A DNA stretch of 56,936 nucleotides from JAGCJX01 sp045638645 (GTDB taxonomy: Bacteria > Bacteroidota > Bacteroidia > Bacteroidales > UBA932): the NCBI GenBank assembly GCA_045638645.1, contig JAZUBU010000017.1, positions 1 through 56,936 of the forward strand, given 5' to 3'. Positions 48,391 to 56,936 of this stretch are shown here, piece after piece (the first letter of the stretch is position 1; each line of letters opens with the position of its first letter). The translations under genes and the position numbers were made by a program. The notes beneath the pieces were generated by a model. It did no database searches and was not told where the DNA came from. It saw only the letters and a list, made by a program, of their open reading frames with translations.

Positions 48391-50226
48391 ATGAAGAAAA
48401 GTTATGTGCTTTTGCTGATGATCAGCAGCCTGTTTTCACTGGTCGGTTGTACATACGACGACACGGCATTGTGGAATGAAATGGAACAAATCAAGGATCG
48501 GGTTTCAGTTCTTGAAGAATCTGTAATCAAAACCAACGAAGACATTCAGGCCCTGTATTCCATTGTCAATGCCTTGAAGAATCAGGTATTTGTCACGGAT
48601 GTCGAGCAAACGGAAGTGGGTTTGACCCTCGTCTTTTCGGATGGTACGACGGCCACAATCAATCATGGTAAAGATGGTACTAACGGAAGCAATGCACCGG
48701 TCTTGTCAGTCAAACAAGATGAGGACGGCAACTATTATTGGACCCTCGACGGCGAATGGTTTCTGGTGGATGGTGAGAAGGTTCGTGCCAATGGACTGGA
48801 TGGTGAAGACGGTGCGAAAGGAGAGGATGCTGTGGCTCCACAAGTACGGATCAATGAAAATACGAAGGAATGGGAGATCTCCACGGACGGCGGTCAGACT
48901 TGGATCTCGACGGGAGTCGTAGCCGAGGGCAAAGACGGGGCTGCCGGCTCCAACGGTAATTCAGGAGACTCATTCTTCAAATCCGTGGACACTTCCAACG
49001 AAGCCTATGTCATCATTACCCTGGCCGATGGTACGGAGTTCAAACTGGCCCGATACGACGAATCGGCTCCACTGTTCCTCATCATGGACGCTCCGGAGGT
49101 GGCGAATCTTGTGTACGGATCAACCATGGAATTTGCCGTAACCACGGCCCATGTATGGGAATACACAATCTATACACCGGAGGGATGGAAGGCCCACTAT
49201 GCCGAAAACATCCTGTCCGTTACAGCTCCTGAAAAGGACTTGTGTCATTACGATGTGGAAGGAACGATTGGCATCCTTGTCATCTCAGAATCCGGCAAGA
49301 GTGCGATCACAAAGCTCCGGGTAGCAGCCTGCGATGAACTGGAACCGGAGTTGCCTTACGAATTGCGGGTCCTGACTTTTGAAGATGAAGACGCGCGTTT
49401 TGAACCCTATCAGTTGGACTATGCAGGCGTGGATATCAGCACCTGGAGTGACCTGATTGATGATCCCCAATACGGCGGTCCGCTGACATACGGGGACATG
49501 TATTCGGCTGCATACTACTGGTATGACGAGGGAAATACCGAGCTGACGCATACGTTTCCTTACAACTACTCCTATTGTTTCTGGGGTGGTGGCCATGCCC
49601 TCTCGAACTACTGGGGCGAAGGCTGGAGTGATGAAGACCGGGACAAGCACATTGCAAAATACTATGGCGAGGAGTATGTCGAAGAGAACACTGGGAACGA
49701 CCAGATGCTGGGCTGGTTCAACCTCCAGCTGATGACCCCGGTACCTGCGCATTCCGGCAACCATTGTGTGGTGCATTACGGCTACAAGGATGATTTCAGT
49801 TTTATCGAAAATCTGCCGGAAATTTCCTTTGCCGATGGACAGGCGCGCGTAATTGACCATCTGTATATCACCAATACCCTGTACACGCTCAATCAGCTCT
49901 ACAACGGAGTCAAAAGTGAGGCCGGTAACAATTTTGGGGGCAATTGGTCCGGTTTGACGGAGAGTGCCTGGATGAAAATTGTGGCCCAGGGTTTTGAGGA
50001 TGTGGATGCCGATGCGTATGCCGATCCGATCAGCGAAGTGGAGTTCTACTTGGTTCAGGGCGAGGATGTGGTGACGGATTGGCAAAAATGGGACCTGTCG
50101 GGTCTGGGTGCTGTCGCCAAAGTACGATTCAATTTCCAGTATTCTGAAGAAATGGGCGGACGCTACGGATTTACCATTCCGGGCTATTTCGCTTACGATG
50201 ATGTGGCGGTCCGTTTTGAGAAATAA
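48391..50226 (+). CDS. Surface lipoprotein with DUF4988 and DUF4465 domains, B12-regulated
   Basis: 611 residues from ATG 48391; the open frame begins 69 bp earlier but the lipobox LFSLVGC and signal fit this start. Residues about 22-90 form a coiled coil of the DUF4988 type (WNEMEQIKDRVSVLEE). Gly/Asp-rich segments (NGLDGEDGAKGEDA) follow, then an Ig-like domain, then a C-terminal domain with TFED, WGGGHALSNYWGE, HSGNHCVVHYGYKD and EVEFYLVQG, which matches DUF4465. Established: cobalamin-binding surface lipoproteins (BtuG, BtuH) exist in Bacteroides. A role in B12 capture is inferred from the riboswitch and operon. Confidence 0.82.
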   Translation: MKKSYVLLLMISSLFSLVGCTYDDTALWNEMEQIKDRVSVLEESVIKTNEDIQALYSIVNALKNQVFVTDVEQTEVGLTLVFSDGTTATINHGKDGTNGSNAPVLSVKQDEDGNYYWTLDGEWFLVDGEKVRANGLDGEDGAKGEDAVAPQVRINENTKEWEISTDGGQTWISTGVVAEGKDGAAGSNGNSGDSFFKSVDTSNEAYVIITLADGTEFKLARYDESAPLFLIMDAPEVANLVYGSTMEFAVTTAHVWEYTIYTPEGWKAHYAENILSVTAPEKDLCHYDVEGTIGILVISESGKSAITKLRVAACDELEPELPYELRVLTFEDEDARFEPYQLDYAGVDISTWSDLIDDPQYGGPLTYGDMYSAAYYWYDEGNTELTHTFPYNYSYCFWGGGHALSNYWGEGWSDEDRDKHIAKYYGEEYVEENTGNDQMLGWFNLQLMTPVPAHSGNHCVVHYGYKDDFSFIENLPEISFADGQARVIDHLYITNTLYTLNQLYNGVKSEAGNNFGGNWSGLTESAWMKIVAQGFEDVDADAYADPISEVEFYLVQGEDVVTDWQKWDLSGLGAVAKVRFNFQYSEEMGGRYGFTIPGYFAYDDVAVRFEK

Positions 50227-50229
50227 GGT

Positions 50230-51993
50230 ATGAAACCATTAAAAATTTTTCTGTCTGTAATTGTTAGTGTTGCGATGTTCTCGTCTTGTAATATAGACGA
50301 GGACATTACCACACAAACACCTCCCAAGATTGTTCTGAACGATGACGATGGTGTGTACACGGTAAAACAGGGACGGGACATCCTCCTTTCACCCGACTAT
50401 GAGTCCGCTGAAGGGGCACGCTATTGTTGGACGAACGATGGCCGGCTGTTGGGTACTTCGGCTTCCTTGTTGTTCAAGGCAACTGAAATTGGCGAGTATT
50501 TCATTACCTTGACCATTACCACCGATGCCGGTTCGGACAGCCAGGAGTTGCGAGTGGATGTCATTGCTCTGGAGATTCCGTCCGTCTCCATCGCGGGAGG
50601 CGACCCGATCACCCTGGCAACGGGGACCGAAGTTGTTTTGCATGCGACGGTGCGGGAAACTTCCCTGGAAACCTCTCTTGTATGGAAAGTCAACGGACAG
50701 GAGGTGGGAAACCAACCCGACTACGCATTCTGCTCGGAGGAAACCGGCCGGTACACCGTGTCGGCAACCGCTACCAACGAAGATGGTTCTCACACCGACA
50801 GCCTGCTGATAGAGGTGCTGAACGCAGAAGACATGCCCTTCGTTTGGGAATTTGAACAGGACGAATACCATACGGTAACCGGACGGAAATTGCGGATCCG
50901 ACCGACAGTGTACAGCCATATCGATGAGGTGGTCTATACCTGGCAGGTCAATGAGGAAGAACCGGTGGCCGGAAACGAATCCTTCATCTTTGTGGCGCAT
51001 CGGACTGGGAACTATTCGTTGAAGGCAACTGCTATACTTGAAAAGGGTGACGGGCCGATAACACGGACACAGAACTTTGTTGTGACCGTGTATGAGCCGG
51101 GCCAATATTATCGTGCCCGGTCAGGAGCCTCGAAAGCCGATTGGGAGAAGGTGTATGCCTACCGGCCAGCACCGGGTCAATTCATCAACGAAACGAAGAC
51201 CGGGGGTTTTGATGGAACCCAGACCACCCACGAGGCCGCGATCGCCTATGCAGAATCCCGGATGCAGGAGACCGACCGGGAAGGGAACCCCTATCCCAAT
51301 TGGGTGTCGTTGGGCGGATTTGGCGGTTACCTGGTCGTCGGATTCGACCACAGCATCGATAACTCCGGCGACTACGATTTCGGAATCCTGGGCAACTCTT
51401 TCAGCGGATCATCCGAACCGGGAATCGTCTGGGTGATGCAAGATGAGAATGGAAATGGATTGCCGGATGATACGTGGTACGAATTGGCCGGATCGGAAAC
51501 CGGCAAGGCCGAAACGGTGCAAGACTATGCCGTTACCTATTACCGTCCCACCGGTCCCGGGATGTCTGTGCAATGGTCCGACAACCTCGGAAACAGCGGA
51601 GAAATTCACTACTTGTCCCAATTCCACCGGCAAGATTCGTATTATCCGCTGTGGATCCAGGAGGATAGCTATACGCTGACAGGAACGTGTCTGAAAGCAC
51701 GCAACTACGATGCGTCCGGCAACGGATCTTACTGGGTCAATGCTGAGTACGATTGGGGCTATGCCGATAATTTCAGCAACATTGACCGACTCTCTGGCGA
51801 TGAAAATGTCGAAGCCAGTGCCAACGCCAATTATTTCAAAATTGCAAATGCCATCGACTTTGAGGGAGAACCGGTCCGGCTCGAATACATTGATTTTGTA
51901 AAGGTACAGGTAGGCGTGAATGCCAAGAGCGGTTGGCTAGGGGAAGTCTCTACCGAAGTCTTTGGATTTTTTGATTATAACATGAAAAAATAA
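50230..51993 (+). CDS. Surface lipoprotein with PKD/Ig-like repeats, B12-regulated
   Basis: 587 residues. Lipobox AMFSSC (Cys20) followed by NIDEDI. Three Ig/PKD-like units follow: about 35-115 (VKQGRDILLSPDYESAEG), 120-205 (LATGTEVVLHATVRET) and 210-300 (KLRIRPTVYSHIDEV). The C-terminal ~285 residues form a distinct domain (FIDETKTGG, VSLGGFGGYLVVGF, GNSFSGSSEPGIVWVM, YWVNAEYDWGYADN) that in my recollection recurs in B12-linked loci of Bacteroidota. It starts 3 bp after the previous stop. It is probably an extracellular accessory that binds cobalamin or a carrier; unproven. Confidence 0.8.
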   Translation: MKPLKIFLSVIVSVAMFSSCNIDEDITTQTPPKIVLNDDDGVYTVKQGRDILLSPDYESAEGARYCWTNDGRLLGTSASLLFKATEIGEYFITLTITTDAGSDSQELRVDVIALEIPSVSIAGGDPITLATGTEVVLHATVRETSLETSLVWKVNGQEVGNQPDYAFCSEETGRYTVSATATNEDGSHTDSLLIEVLNAEDMPFVWEFEQDEYHTVTGRKLRIRPTVYSHIDEVVYTWQVNEEEPVAGNESFIFVAHRTGNYSLKATAILEKGDGPITRTQNFVVTVYEPGQYYRARSGASKADWEKVYAYRPAPGQFINETKTGGFDGTQTTHEAAIAYAESRMQETDREGNPYPNWVSLGGFGGYLVVGFDHSIDNSGDYDFGILGNSFSGSSEPGIVWVMQDENGNGLPDDTWYELAGSETGKAETVQDYAVTYYRPTGPGMSVQWSDNLGNSGEIHYLSQFHRQDSYYPLWIQEDSYTLTGTCLKARNYDASGNGSYWVNAEYDWGYADNFSNIDRLSGDENVEASANANYFKIANAIDFEGEPVRLEYIDFVKVQVGVNAKSGWLGEVSTEVFGFFDYNMKK

Positions 51994-51995
51994 CC

Positions 51996-53066
51996 ATGCG
52001 CAGCATACATTTTGGTTTTGTCCTTCTCATCGTCCTCCTGCTACCGGCATCCTGCATGAAGTGGGAATACGGATTGGGTGAGGAGTTTGACACATCGGCT
52101 TCGGGCGAGGGTCTGTTCATCTGCAACGAGGGTAACTTTCAGTATGGAAACGCTACGCTCTCGTACTACGATCCGCAGACCAAAACCGTACAAAACGAGG
52201 TCTTCTACCGTGCCAATGCCATGAAATTGGGCGATGTCTGTCAGTCCATGACGATTCGTGACAGCATTGGTTGGGTTGTGGTCAACAATTCACACGTCGT
52301 CTTTGCCATCAACATCAATACTTTCAAGGAAGTCGGCCGCATCACGAACCTGACATCGCCCCGGTATATGCATTTCTTGTCGGATGAGAAGGCTTACATT
52401 ACCCAAATATGGGACAACCGTATCTACATCGTCAATCCCAAACGCTACGAGATTACCGGCTACATCGAGGTACCGAACATGACCATGGAATCCGGTTCGA
52501 CCGAACAGATGGTTCAACTCGGCAAGTACGTTTATGTAAATTGCTGGTCCTACCAGAACCGGATTCTGAAAATTGATACGGAGACCGATCAGGTGGTCGA
52601 TGAACTGGTAGTCGGGATCCAACCGACATCGCTGGTGATGGACTGCAACCAGAAATTGTGGACGGTCACGGACGGCGGCTATGAGGGATCTCCCTACGGA
52701 CACGAATCCCCCTCATTGTACCGCATTGATGCCGAAACCTTTACCATCGAAAAACAATTCAAATTCGATTTTGGGGACTGGCCCAGCGAAGTCCAGCTCA
52801 ACGGGACCAAAGACAAAATTTACTGGCTCAACGACGACGTGTGGGAGATGGATGTAACGGCAGACCGTGTGCCGGTTCGTCCGTTTTTACCGTACGATGG
52901 TACGTTGTACTACGGTCTGTCGGTATGTCCCCACACAGGGGATGTGTACATTGCGGATGCGATTGACTATGTACAACAGGGCATCGTGTACCGTTACTCA
53001 AAAGACCGGGAACTCCTCGATTGTTTTTATGTAGGCATCATTCCTGGTTCATTTTGTTGGAAATAA
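51996..53066 (+). CDS. btuG: BtuG-like beta-propeller lipoprotein
   Basis: 356 residues. Signal and lipobox LLLPASC (Cys20). The rest is a repeated YncE-like propeller: GLFICNEGNFQYGNATLSYY, NAFAIN-like blades, RITNLTSPRYMHFL, KAYITQIWDNRIYIVNP, YVNCWSYQNRILKID and GLSVCPHTGDVYIADA. DUF5074-type propellers adjacent to BtuB are the BtuG family, which binds cobalamin with very high affinity on the cell surface and hands it to the receptor. The gene is 12 bp before the TonB-dependent receptor and under the same riboswitch. Confidence 0.8.
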   Translation: MRSIHFGFVLLIVLLLPASCMKWEYGLGEEFDTSASGEGLFICNEGNFQYGNATLSYYDPQTKTVQNEVFYRANAMKLGDVCQSMTIRDSIGWVVVNNSHVVFAININTFKEVGRITNLTSPRYMHFLSDEKAYITQIWDNRIYIVNPKRYEITGYIEVPNMTMESGSTEQMVQLGKYVYVNCWSYQNRILKIDTETDQVVDELVVGIQPTSLVMDCNQKLWTVTDGGYEGSPYGHESPSLYRIDAETFTIEKQFKFDFGDWPSEVQLNGTKDKIYWLNDDVWEMDVTADRVPVRPFLPYDGTLYYGLSVCPHTGDVYIADAIDYVQQGIVYRYSKDRELLDCFYVGIIPGSFCWK

Positions 53067-53078
53067 ATACTTTATAAG

Positions 53079-55118
53079 ATGAAACTGCGCTTATTGATAC
53101 CGGTCCTGCTGTTGTTACCCTTCCTGCTGCGACCCGTCGCTGCCTCGGCCCAAGTAATCCACATTCCGGAAGCGGTGGTGTATGCCGAGCGATCCAAAAA
53201 AGAGATCGGTACCCAACAGACCAAACTGGATTCCATCATCCTAAAGGAAAACATCGCCCTTTCCATGGCCGATATCCTCTCCTTCAATACCTCGATCTTT
53301 GTCAAGAACTACGGTCGTGCCACGCTTTCGACCGTCGCATTTCGGGGAACGTCGCCATCCCATACGCAGGTTTCCTGGAACGGCATGAAGATCAACAACC
53401 CGATGCTCGGTATGACCGACTTCTCCATGATTCCTTCCTATTTCATCGACGACGCTTCGTTGTTGCACGGGACCTCCTCCGTCAACGAGACGGGGGGCGG
53501 TCTGGGGGGCGCAGTCAAACTATCCACCCGGCCGGCAGATGCCCAAGGTTTCGGTTTGCAATACATTCAGGGGATCGGTTCGTTTGAGACCTTCGATGAG
53601 TTTTTGCGGCTGACCTATGGCAACGACCATTGGCAGACATCGACCCGGCTCGTCTACTCTTCGTCACCGAATGACTTTGAATACCGCAACCATGACAAGA
53701 AGGAGAATGTCTACGATGATCAGATGCAGATCATTGACCAGTATTACCCCATCGAGAAAAACCGGAGCGGGGCGTACAAGGATCTGCATGTTTTGCAGGA
53801 AATGTATTACAACACAAGGCGGGGAGACCGCTTCGGTCTGAATGCCTGGTACATCCATTCCAATCGGGAATTACCGATGCTGACGGTCGATCACGGGAAC
53901 GAAACGGACTTTGAGAACCGCCAGCGCGAACAGACCTTCCGGGGCATTCTTTCGTGGGATCATCTGCGGGATGACTGGAAACTGGGAGCCAAAGCCGGTT
54001 ACATCCACACATGGATGGCATACGACTACAAACGGGATGTTGGGAATGGGATTATGGCACACATGACCCGTTCCCGTAGCCGGATCAACACCTTCTACGG
54101 CCAGGTGGAAGGAGAATACTACATCGGCAAAAATTGGCTCCTGACGGCCAACCTGGCCCTGCACCAGCACATCGTGGAAAGTGTAGACAAGAACATCATC
54201 CGTCAGGATGGTGGCAAGGCCATTGTGGGTTACCGGAAAGGCCGGCCCGAACTCTCGGGTTCGCTCTCGGCCAAGTGGACGCCCACAGACCGTTTGGGTG
54301 TTTCGGTGGTCCTGCGTGAAGAAATGTATGGCAAGACCTGGACACCGTTCATTCCGGCCCTCTTTCTGGATGGAGTACTTTCCAAACAGGGCAATGTGGT
54401 AGCGAAAGCTTCCGTATCCCGCAATTTCCGTTTTCCTACGCTCAACGACCTTTATTTTTTGCCAGGCGGTAATCCGGATCTGAAGAAAGAGAGCGGTTGG
54501 ACCTACGATACGGGCATTTCCTTTGACGTGGGCAAAAAGGATGTCTATGCCCTGAGCGGCTCACTGAACTGGTTTGAGTCGTTCATCCAGGACTGGATCA
54601 TCTGGTTGCCGACCACAAAGGGATTCTTTTCTCCGGAGAACATCAAAGACGTGCACGCGTACGGAATTGAGGCCAAAGCCGATCTGAACCTGAAGCTTTC
54701 GCAGGATTGGCAGTTGGGACTCAACGGATCCTTCTCGTGGACTCCCTCCATCAACGTTGGGGAGCCCCGAACCCCTGCAGACCAGTCCGTTGGAAAGCAA
54801 TTGCCCTATGTGCCGGAATATTCCTCCTCCGTAACCGGACGTCTGTCCTGGCGTAAATGGGTCTTCCTGTATAAGTGGTGTTACTACTCGGAACGCTTCA
54901 CCATGTCCTCGAATGACATCTCCCTGACCGGCAAGCTGCCCGAGTACTTTATGAGCAACATTTCTCTGGAACGGAGTTTTGATCTCAAGTGGGCAGAAAT
55001 CTCGCTGAAAGGGGCCATCAACAATCTCTTCGACGAAGAATACTTGTCCGTACTCTCCCGCCCGATGCCCGGCATCCATTTCGAACTCTTTCTGGGAATC
55101 ACCCCGAAGTGGGAGTAG
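53079..55118 (+). CDS. btuB: TonB-dependent cobalamin receptor, BtuB-type
   Basis: 679 residues with a signal peptide (LLIPVLLLLPFLLRPVAASA). The plug domain (about 30-170) contains MADILSFNTSIFVKNYG, VAFRGTSPSHTQVSWNGMKI and NETGGGLGGAVKL. The barrel follows with alternating aromatic strands and ends FELFLGITPKWE. The regular TonB box region is near the mature N-terminus; no carboxypeptidase-like domain. Assignment to BtuB rests on the cobalamin riboswitch and the BtuG neighbour; sequence alone would fit any small-cofactor receptor. Confidence 0.88.
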   Translation: MKLRLLIPVLLLLPFLLRPVAASAQVIHIPEAVVYAERSKKEIGTQQTKLDSIILKENIALSMADILSFNTSIFVKNYGRATLSTVAFRGTSPSHTQVSWNGMKINNPMLGMTDFSMIPSYFIDDASLLHGTSSVNETGGGLGGAVKLSTRPADAQGFGLQYIQGIGSFETFDEFLRLTYGNDHWQTSTRLVYSSSPNDFEYRNHDKKENVYDDQMQIIDQYYPIEKNRSGAYKDLHVLQEMYYNTRRGDRFGLNAWYIHSNRELPMLTVDHGNETDFENRQREQTFRGILSWDHLRDDWKLGAKAGYIHTWMAYDYKRDVGNGIMAHMTRSRSRINTFYGQVEGEYYIGKNWLLTANLALHQHIVESVDKNIIRQDGGKAIVGYRKGRPELSGSLSAKWTPTDRLGVSVVLREEMYGKTWTPFIPALFLDGVLSKQGNVVAKASVSRNFRFPTLNDLYFLPGGNPDLKKESGWTYDTGISFDVGKKDVYALSGSLNWFESFIQDWIIWLPTTKGFFSPENIKDVHAYGIEAKADLNLKLSQDWQLGLNGSFSWTPSINVGEPRTPADQSVGKQLPYVPEYSSSVTGRLSWRKWVFLYKWCYYSERFTMSSNDISLTGKLPEYFMSNISLERSFDLKWAEISLKGAINNLFDEEYLSVLSRPMPGIHFELFLGITPKWE

Positions 55119-55324
55119 AGAGGTTGCTTGTTTGCGGGAGCCGTAAGTCGGGGGTGTGAGTTTTGGGACCCCTAAGCACGCATATCGTCGCTGTCTGGCT
55201 TATGCCTGAGGTTTGTGTGCTCGGGGGTGAGAGTTTTATGGGAGGTAAGCCGCATCATCAGCAGTCATTAGACCGTGAAGATCGGTGCTTTATCGGTAGG
55301 GAAGGACTATTCGATTTCGTTGGC
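55119..55324. other. Gap after btuB, nothing recognised
   Basis: About 206 bp with a short Gly/Val-rich spurious frame but no supported gene and no clear terminator. Composition falls here from the GC-rich operon to the AT-rich nuclease pair. Confidence 0.4.
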
Positions 55325-56131
55325 CTAATTGAACCAGAAACGCCATTGATTCTTGGCGAGTGGTGTGGTAAACGTACTCGCCGGATAATTGGAGCATCCC
55401 CAGAAACGCCCGTATTTGCCCTTTTTGACGACAAGTGTTGAATGGCAGAGTGGACATATCCGGTTTGCCAGCATTTGTTTCGTTCGTTCCTGCTTTTGCC
55501 GGACAGACATTGCATGATTCTTTCTTGCCTTCTTGTCGGTAATATTGGCAGTACGTATTGCTGCAACTATTTTGTGGACTTCTGAGTCCGGAATAACGTG
55601 TTCGTGAAACTTCTTCATGGTTTTCCGAAGACGGCTCCACGTTATGACGATATGGTTGGGAACGGTTATTTTCAATTCCGCCTTATCTGAAAAAACCACA
55701 ATGGGAATAATCGGGAAGTTGCCAATGGGGGAGACCAACCGTTTTATGGCATTCACGTGCGCCTGATTCTGCAGGATTGGATTTCTAAACTTGTGCTGTT
55801 CAATCCTCCTGCCGAATAATTTTTTCTTTCCCAGAAGACTTTGTTTCCATTCTTGTGCATTTTCATGACCCAGAATCCAGCCTTTGTAGTTCTTTGTCTC
55901 GATAATAAATATTGCGTAGGGAGAGACTACAATGTGGTCTATCTGTGTTGTTCCGCTAGGGGTCTTCAATAGAATGTCATTGAGTATGCGATACTCTTTC
56001 GGAAGCCAGTCCAGTTTTCGCGATACTCGTCTTTCTCCAACACGGCCGACCTGGCCTGGAGAGGATTGGATAATTCTCCAAACCGAAAGTCCAATCAACA
56101 AGAAGGATAAGAGGATGATGGTCATGGACAT
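55325..56131 (-). CDS. NERD-domain protein with C-terminal topoisomerase-type zinc finger
   Basis: 268 residues from ATG 56131. An N-terminal helix (ILLSFLLIGLSVWRII) anchors it. The NERD nuclease-related domain (about 35-150) has GERRVSRKL, TTQIDHIVVSPYAIFIIETK (PD-(D/E)XK-like Asp and Glu-x-Lys) and NPILQNQAHVNAI. The end carries CPLCHSTLVV and FWGCSNYP, a C4 zinc-ribbon of the topoisomerase type, but the expected fourth Cys is absent (PASTFTT follows). NERD proteins are thought to act on DNA; some occur in mobile or defence settings. It overlaps nothing but lies just downstream of the GIY-YIG gene in the same direction. Confidence 0.85.
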   Translation of the reverse strand: MSMTIILLSFLLIGLSVWRIIQSSPGQVGRVGERRVSRKLDWLPKEYRILNDILLKTPSGTTQIDHIVVSPYAIFIIETKNYKGWILGHENAQEWKQSLLGKKKLFGRRIEQHKFRNPILQNQAHVNAIKRLVSPIGNFPIIPIVVFSDKAELKITVPNHIVITWSRLRKTMKKFHEHVIPDSEVHKIVAAIRTANITDKKARKNHAMSVRQKQERTKQMLANRICPLCHSTLVVKKGKYGRFWGCSNYPASTFTTPLAKNQWRFWFN

Positions 56132-56136
56132 TTTAC

Positions 56137-56784
56137 TTATTGGTAGCAATCTTCCTGTTCTTTCCGAAGGTCATCCAGTGCCTTTCCTTTGTACGAAAAG
56201 TATTTAGGGCCCTGGTAGGCATCCGAGGCATTGCGCATTTCATCCGGAAGGAAGGCGGCTGTGAAAGGGGAGAGCTTGTAAATACGACCTTCGTACTCGA
56301 CTTGATTATCGCTTGCAACCTTAACTTCTATGTTTTTCGGAGTAAAGACAATGGTTTCACCGATTCGAATGTTTACCATACTGAACTTAAAAGGAGCCCT
56401 TCTCTTGTGAGGTTCTTCATCCGGAACTTGATTGGATTCCTCAATTGGCTGGTTGTTATGGTATAATTCTATGAATGCGTCATCAATGGTCGTAGAAATA
56501 TCACGCAGGATATCCAATGCTATCTGTGGCTGGATGTTGAAGAATTCTCGATTCTGCCTGATTCGGAGATCCGTCAGGCGGTCGATTGTCTTATGGATCA
56601 ATTTCTCAACCTCGTTGTACTTAACGGTTCTAATCGTCGCAAAAATTTCAAACGGAAGTGGCACTGCTGTATTGTCCAACTCCTTTGATCTCACATTGAC
56701 GGGGCGGGAACTCTTTCCAATTTTCACCCAATCTTCCTTGAATGACGGGTTCGTGAGAATGTATACGTATCCGGGCTCTTTCAT
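56137..56784 (-). CDS. GIY-YIG (T5orf172-like) nuclease-domain protein
   Basis: 215 residues. N-terminus GYVYILTNPSFKEDWVKIGKS is the GIY-YIG variant of the T5orf172 group, followed by EKLIHKTIDRLTDLRIRQNREFF with the catalytic-type Arg and Glu. A middle helical region leads to a C-terminal domain (VNIRIGETIVFT, EVKVASDNQVEYEGRIYKLS, ...) similar to the DUF4357 module found with restriction-like nucleases. The gene ends 5 bp before the NERD ATG, so the two are probably coexpressed. Confidence 0.85.
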   Translation of the reverse strand: MKEPGYVYILTNPSFKEDWVKIGKSSRPVNVRSKELDNTAVPLPFEIFATIRTVKYNEVEKLIHKTIDRLTDLRIRQNREFFNIQPQIALDILRDISTTIDDAFIELYHNNQPIEESNQVPDEEPHKRRAPFKFSMVNIRIGETIVFTPKNIEVKVASDNQVEYEGRIYKLSPFTAAFLPDEMRNASDAYQGPKYFSYKGKALDDLRKEQEDCYQ

Positions 56785-56936
56785 AGTAAATGATAAAGAA
56801 ATCTATGTAAAGATAGTAAGAACTCGCGAGAAAAAGGCAGGAAATTGGGAAATAATGCAATTCGTTGGTAGATTGTTTAATACGCAACGGGCTTCCGTGG
56901 TTGTAATGCGGTCCTGAAAGACCGTATATAGATGAG
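56785..56936. other. Upstream region of the GIY-YIG gene
   Basis: The minus strand has TATCTTTA at 56808-56815, one base from the -7 consensus, about 24 bp before the ATG. The remainder to the window edge contains no supported gene. Confidence 0.4.

Overview
The window comes from the chromosome of a Bacteroidota bacterium, most likely of the order Bacteroidales; I cannot fix the family. The support is: many TAnnTTTG-type -7 boxes, SusD-era style surface lipoproteins (BACON, DUF4988/DUF4465, PKD-like), a riboswitch-controlled BtuB/BtuG-type cobalamin uptake operon, DUF4491 and DUF4143 families, and menaquinone genes. Base composition changes sharply. From 1 to about 22.8 kb the DNA is visibly AT-rich; from about 22.9 to 55.1 kb it is GC-richer with housekeeping genes; the last 1.6 kb is AT-rich again. 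I read the left part as acquired DNA.

Region 1 (1-2.4 kb) is a graveyard: the tail of a DUF4143-type ATPase, two decapitated secreted-protein genes, a frameshifted S-layer-homology (SLH) gene, and the 3' end of an IS3-family element. Region 2 (2.8-20.0 kb) is one large same-strand block of 16 genes closed by a strong hairpin terminator. It combines four FHA proteins, two Ser/Thr kinases, one PP2C phosphatase, a membrane-spanning double-FHA trypsin-like protease, a secreted vWA protein resembling TssR of Bacteroidota type VI secretion, a MacB/LolCDE-like ABC transporter pair, a BACON lipoprotein, a predicted outer-membrane barrel and several secreted proteins of unknown family. Kinases, phosphatase and FHA proteins are all tethered to the membrane by single helices, so the block looks like a phosphothreonine circuit wired to envelope effectors. 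No type VI sheath, tube or baseplate genes are present. This is my candidate for an undescribed system.

Region 3 (20.0-23.0 kb) holds two DUF3990/DUF3791-type toxin-antitoxin-like cassettes, one decayed, around a Nudix gene. A 154-bp direct repeat (about 97% identical) of the Nudix gene's 5' end and upstream region brackets the intact cassette. Immediately downstream, msrA carries an in-frame insertion of about 94 codons made of six degenerate repeats.

Region 4 (23-47.8 kb) is core and accessory metabolism: ygbA, a lipoprotein serpin with an EamA transporter, an acyltransferase, a BASS transporter with menG-menA, GNAT, a two-nuclease/phosphatase fusion, SMR and DUF4491 genes, a TPP-riboswitch thiamin operon (thiM, thiE-tenA fusion, thiL, thiD), a methyltransferase, a GH9 glucanase, a second EamA gene, a large BACON lipoprotein, a Na/Pi symporter, paired short chromate-transporter genes and a broken yeiH remnant. 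Region 5 (47.9-55.1 kb) is a cobalamin-riboswitch operon of three surface lipoproteins and a BtuB-type TonB-dependent receptor. Region 6 (55.3-56.8 kb) has an overlapping GIY-YIG / NERD nuclease-domain pair. No rRNA, tRNA or CRISPR array was recognised.
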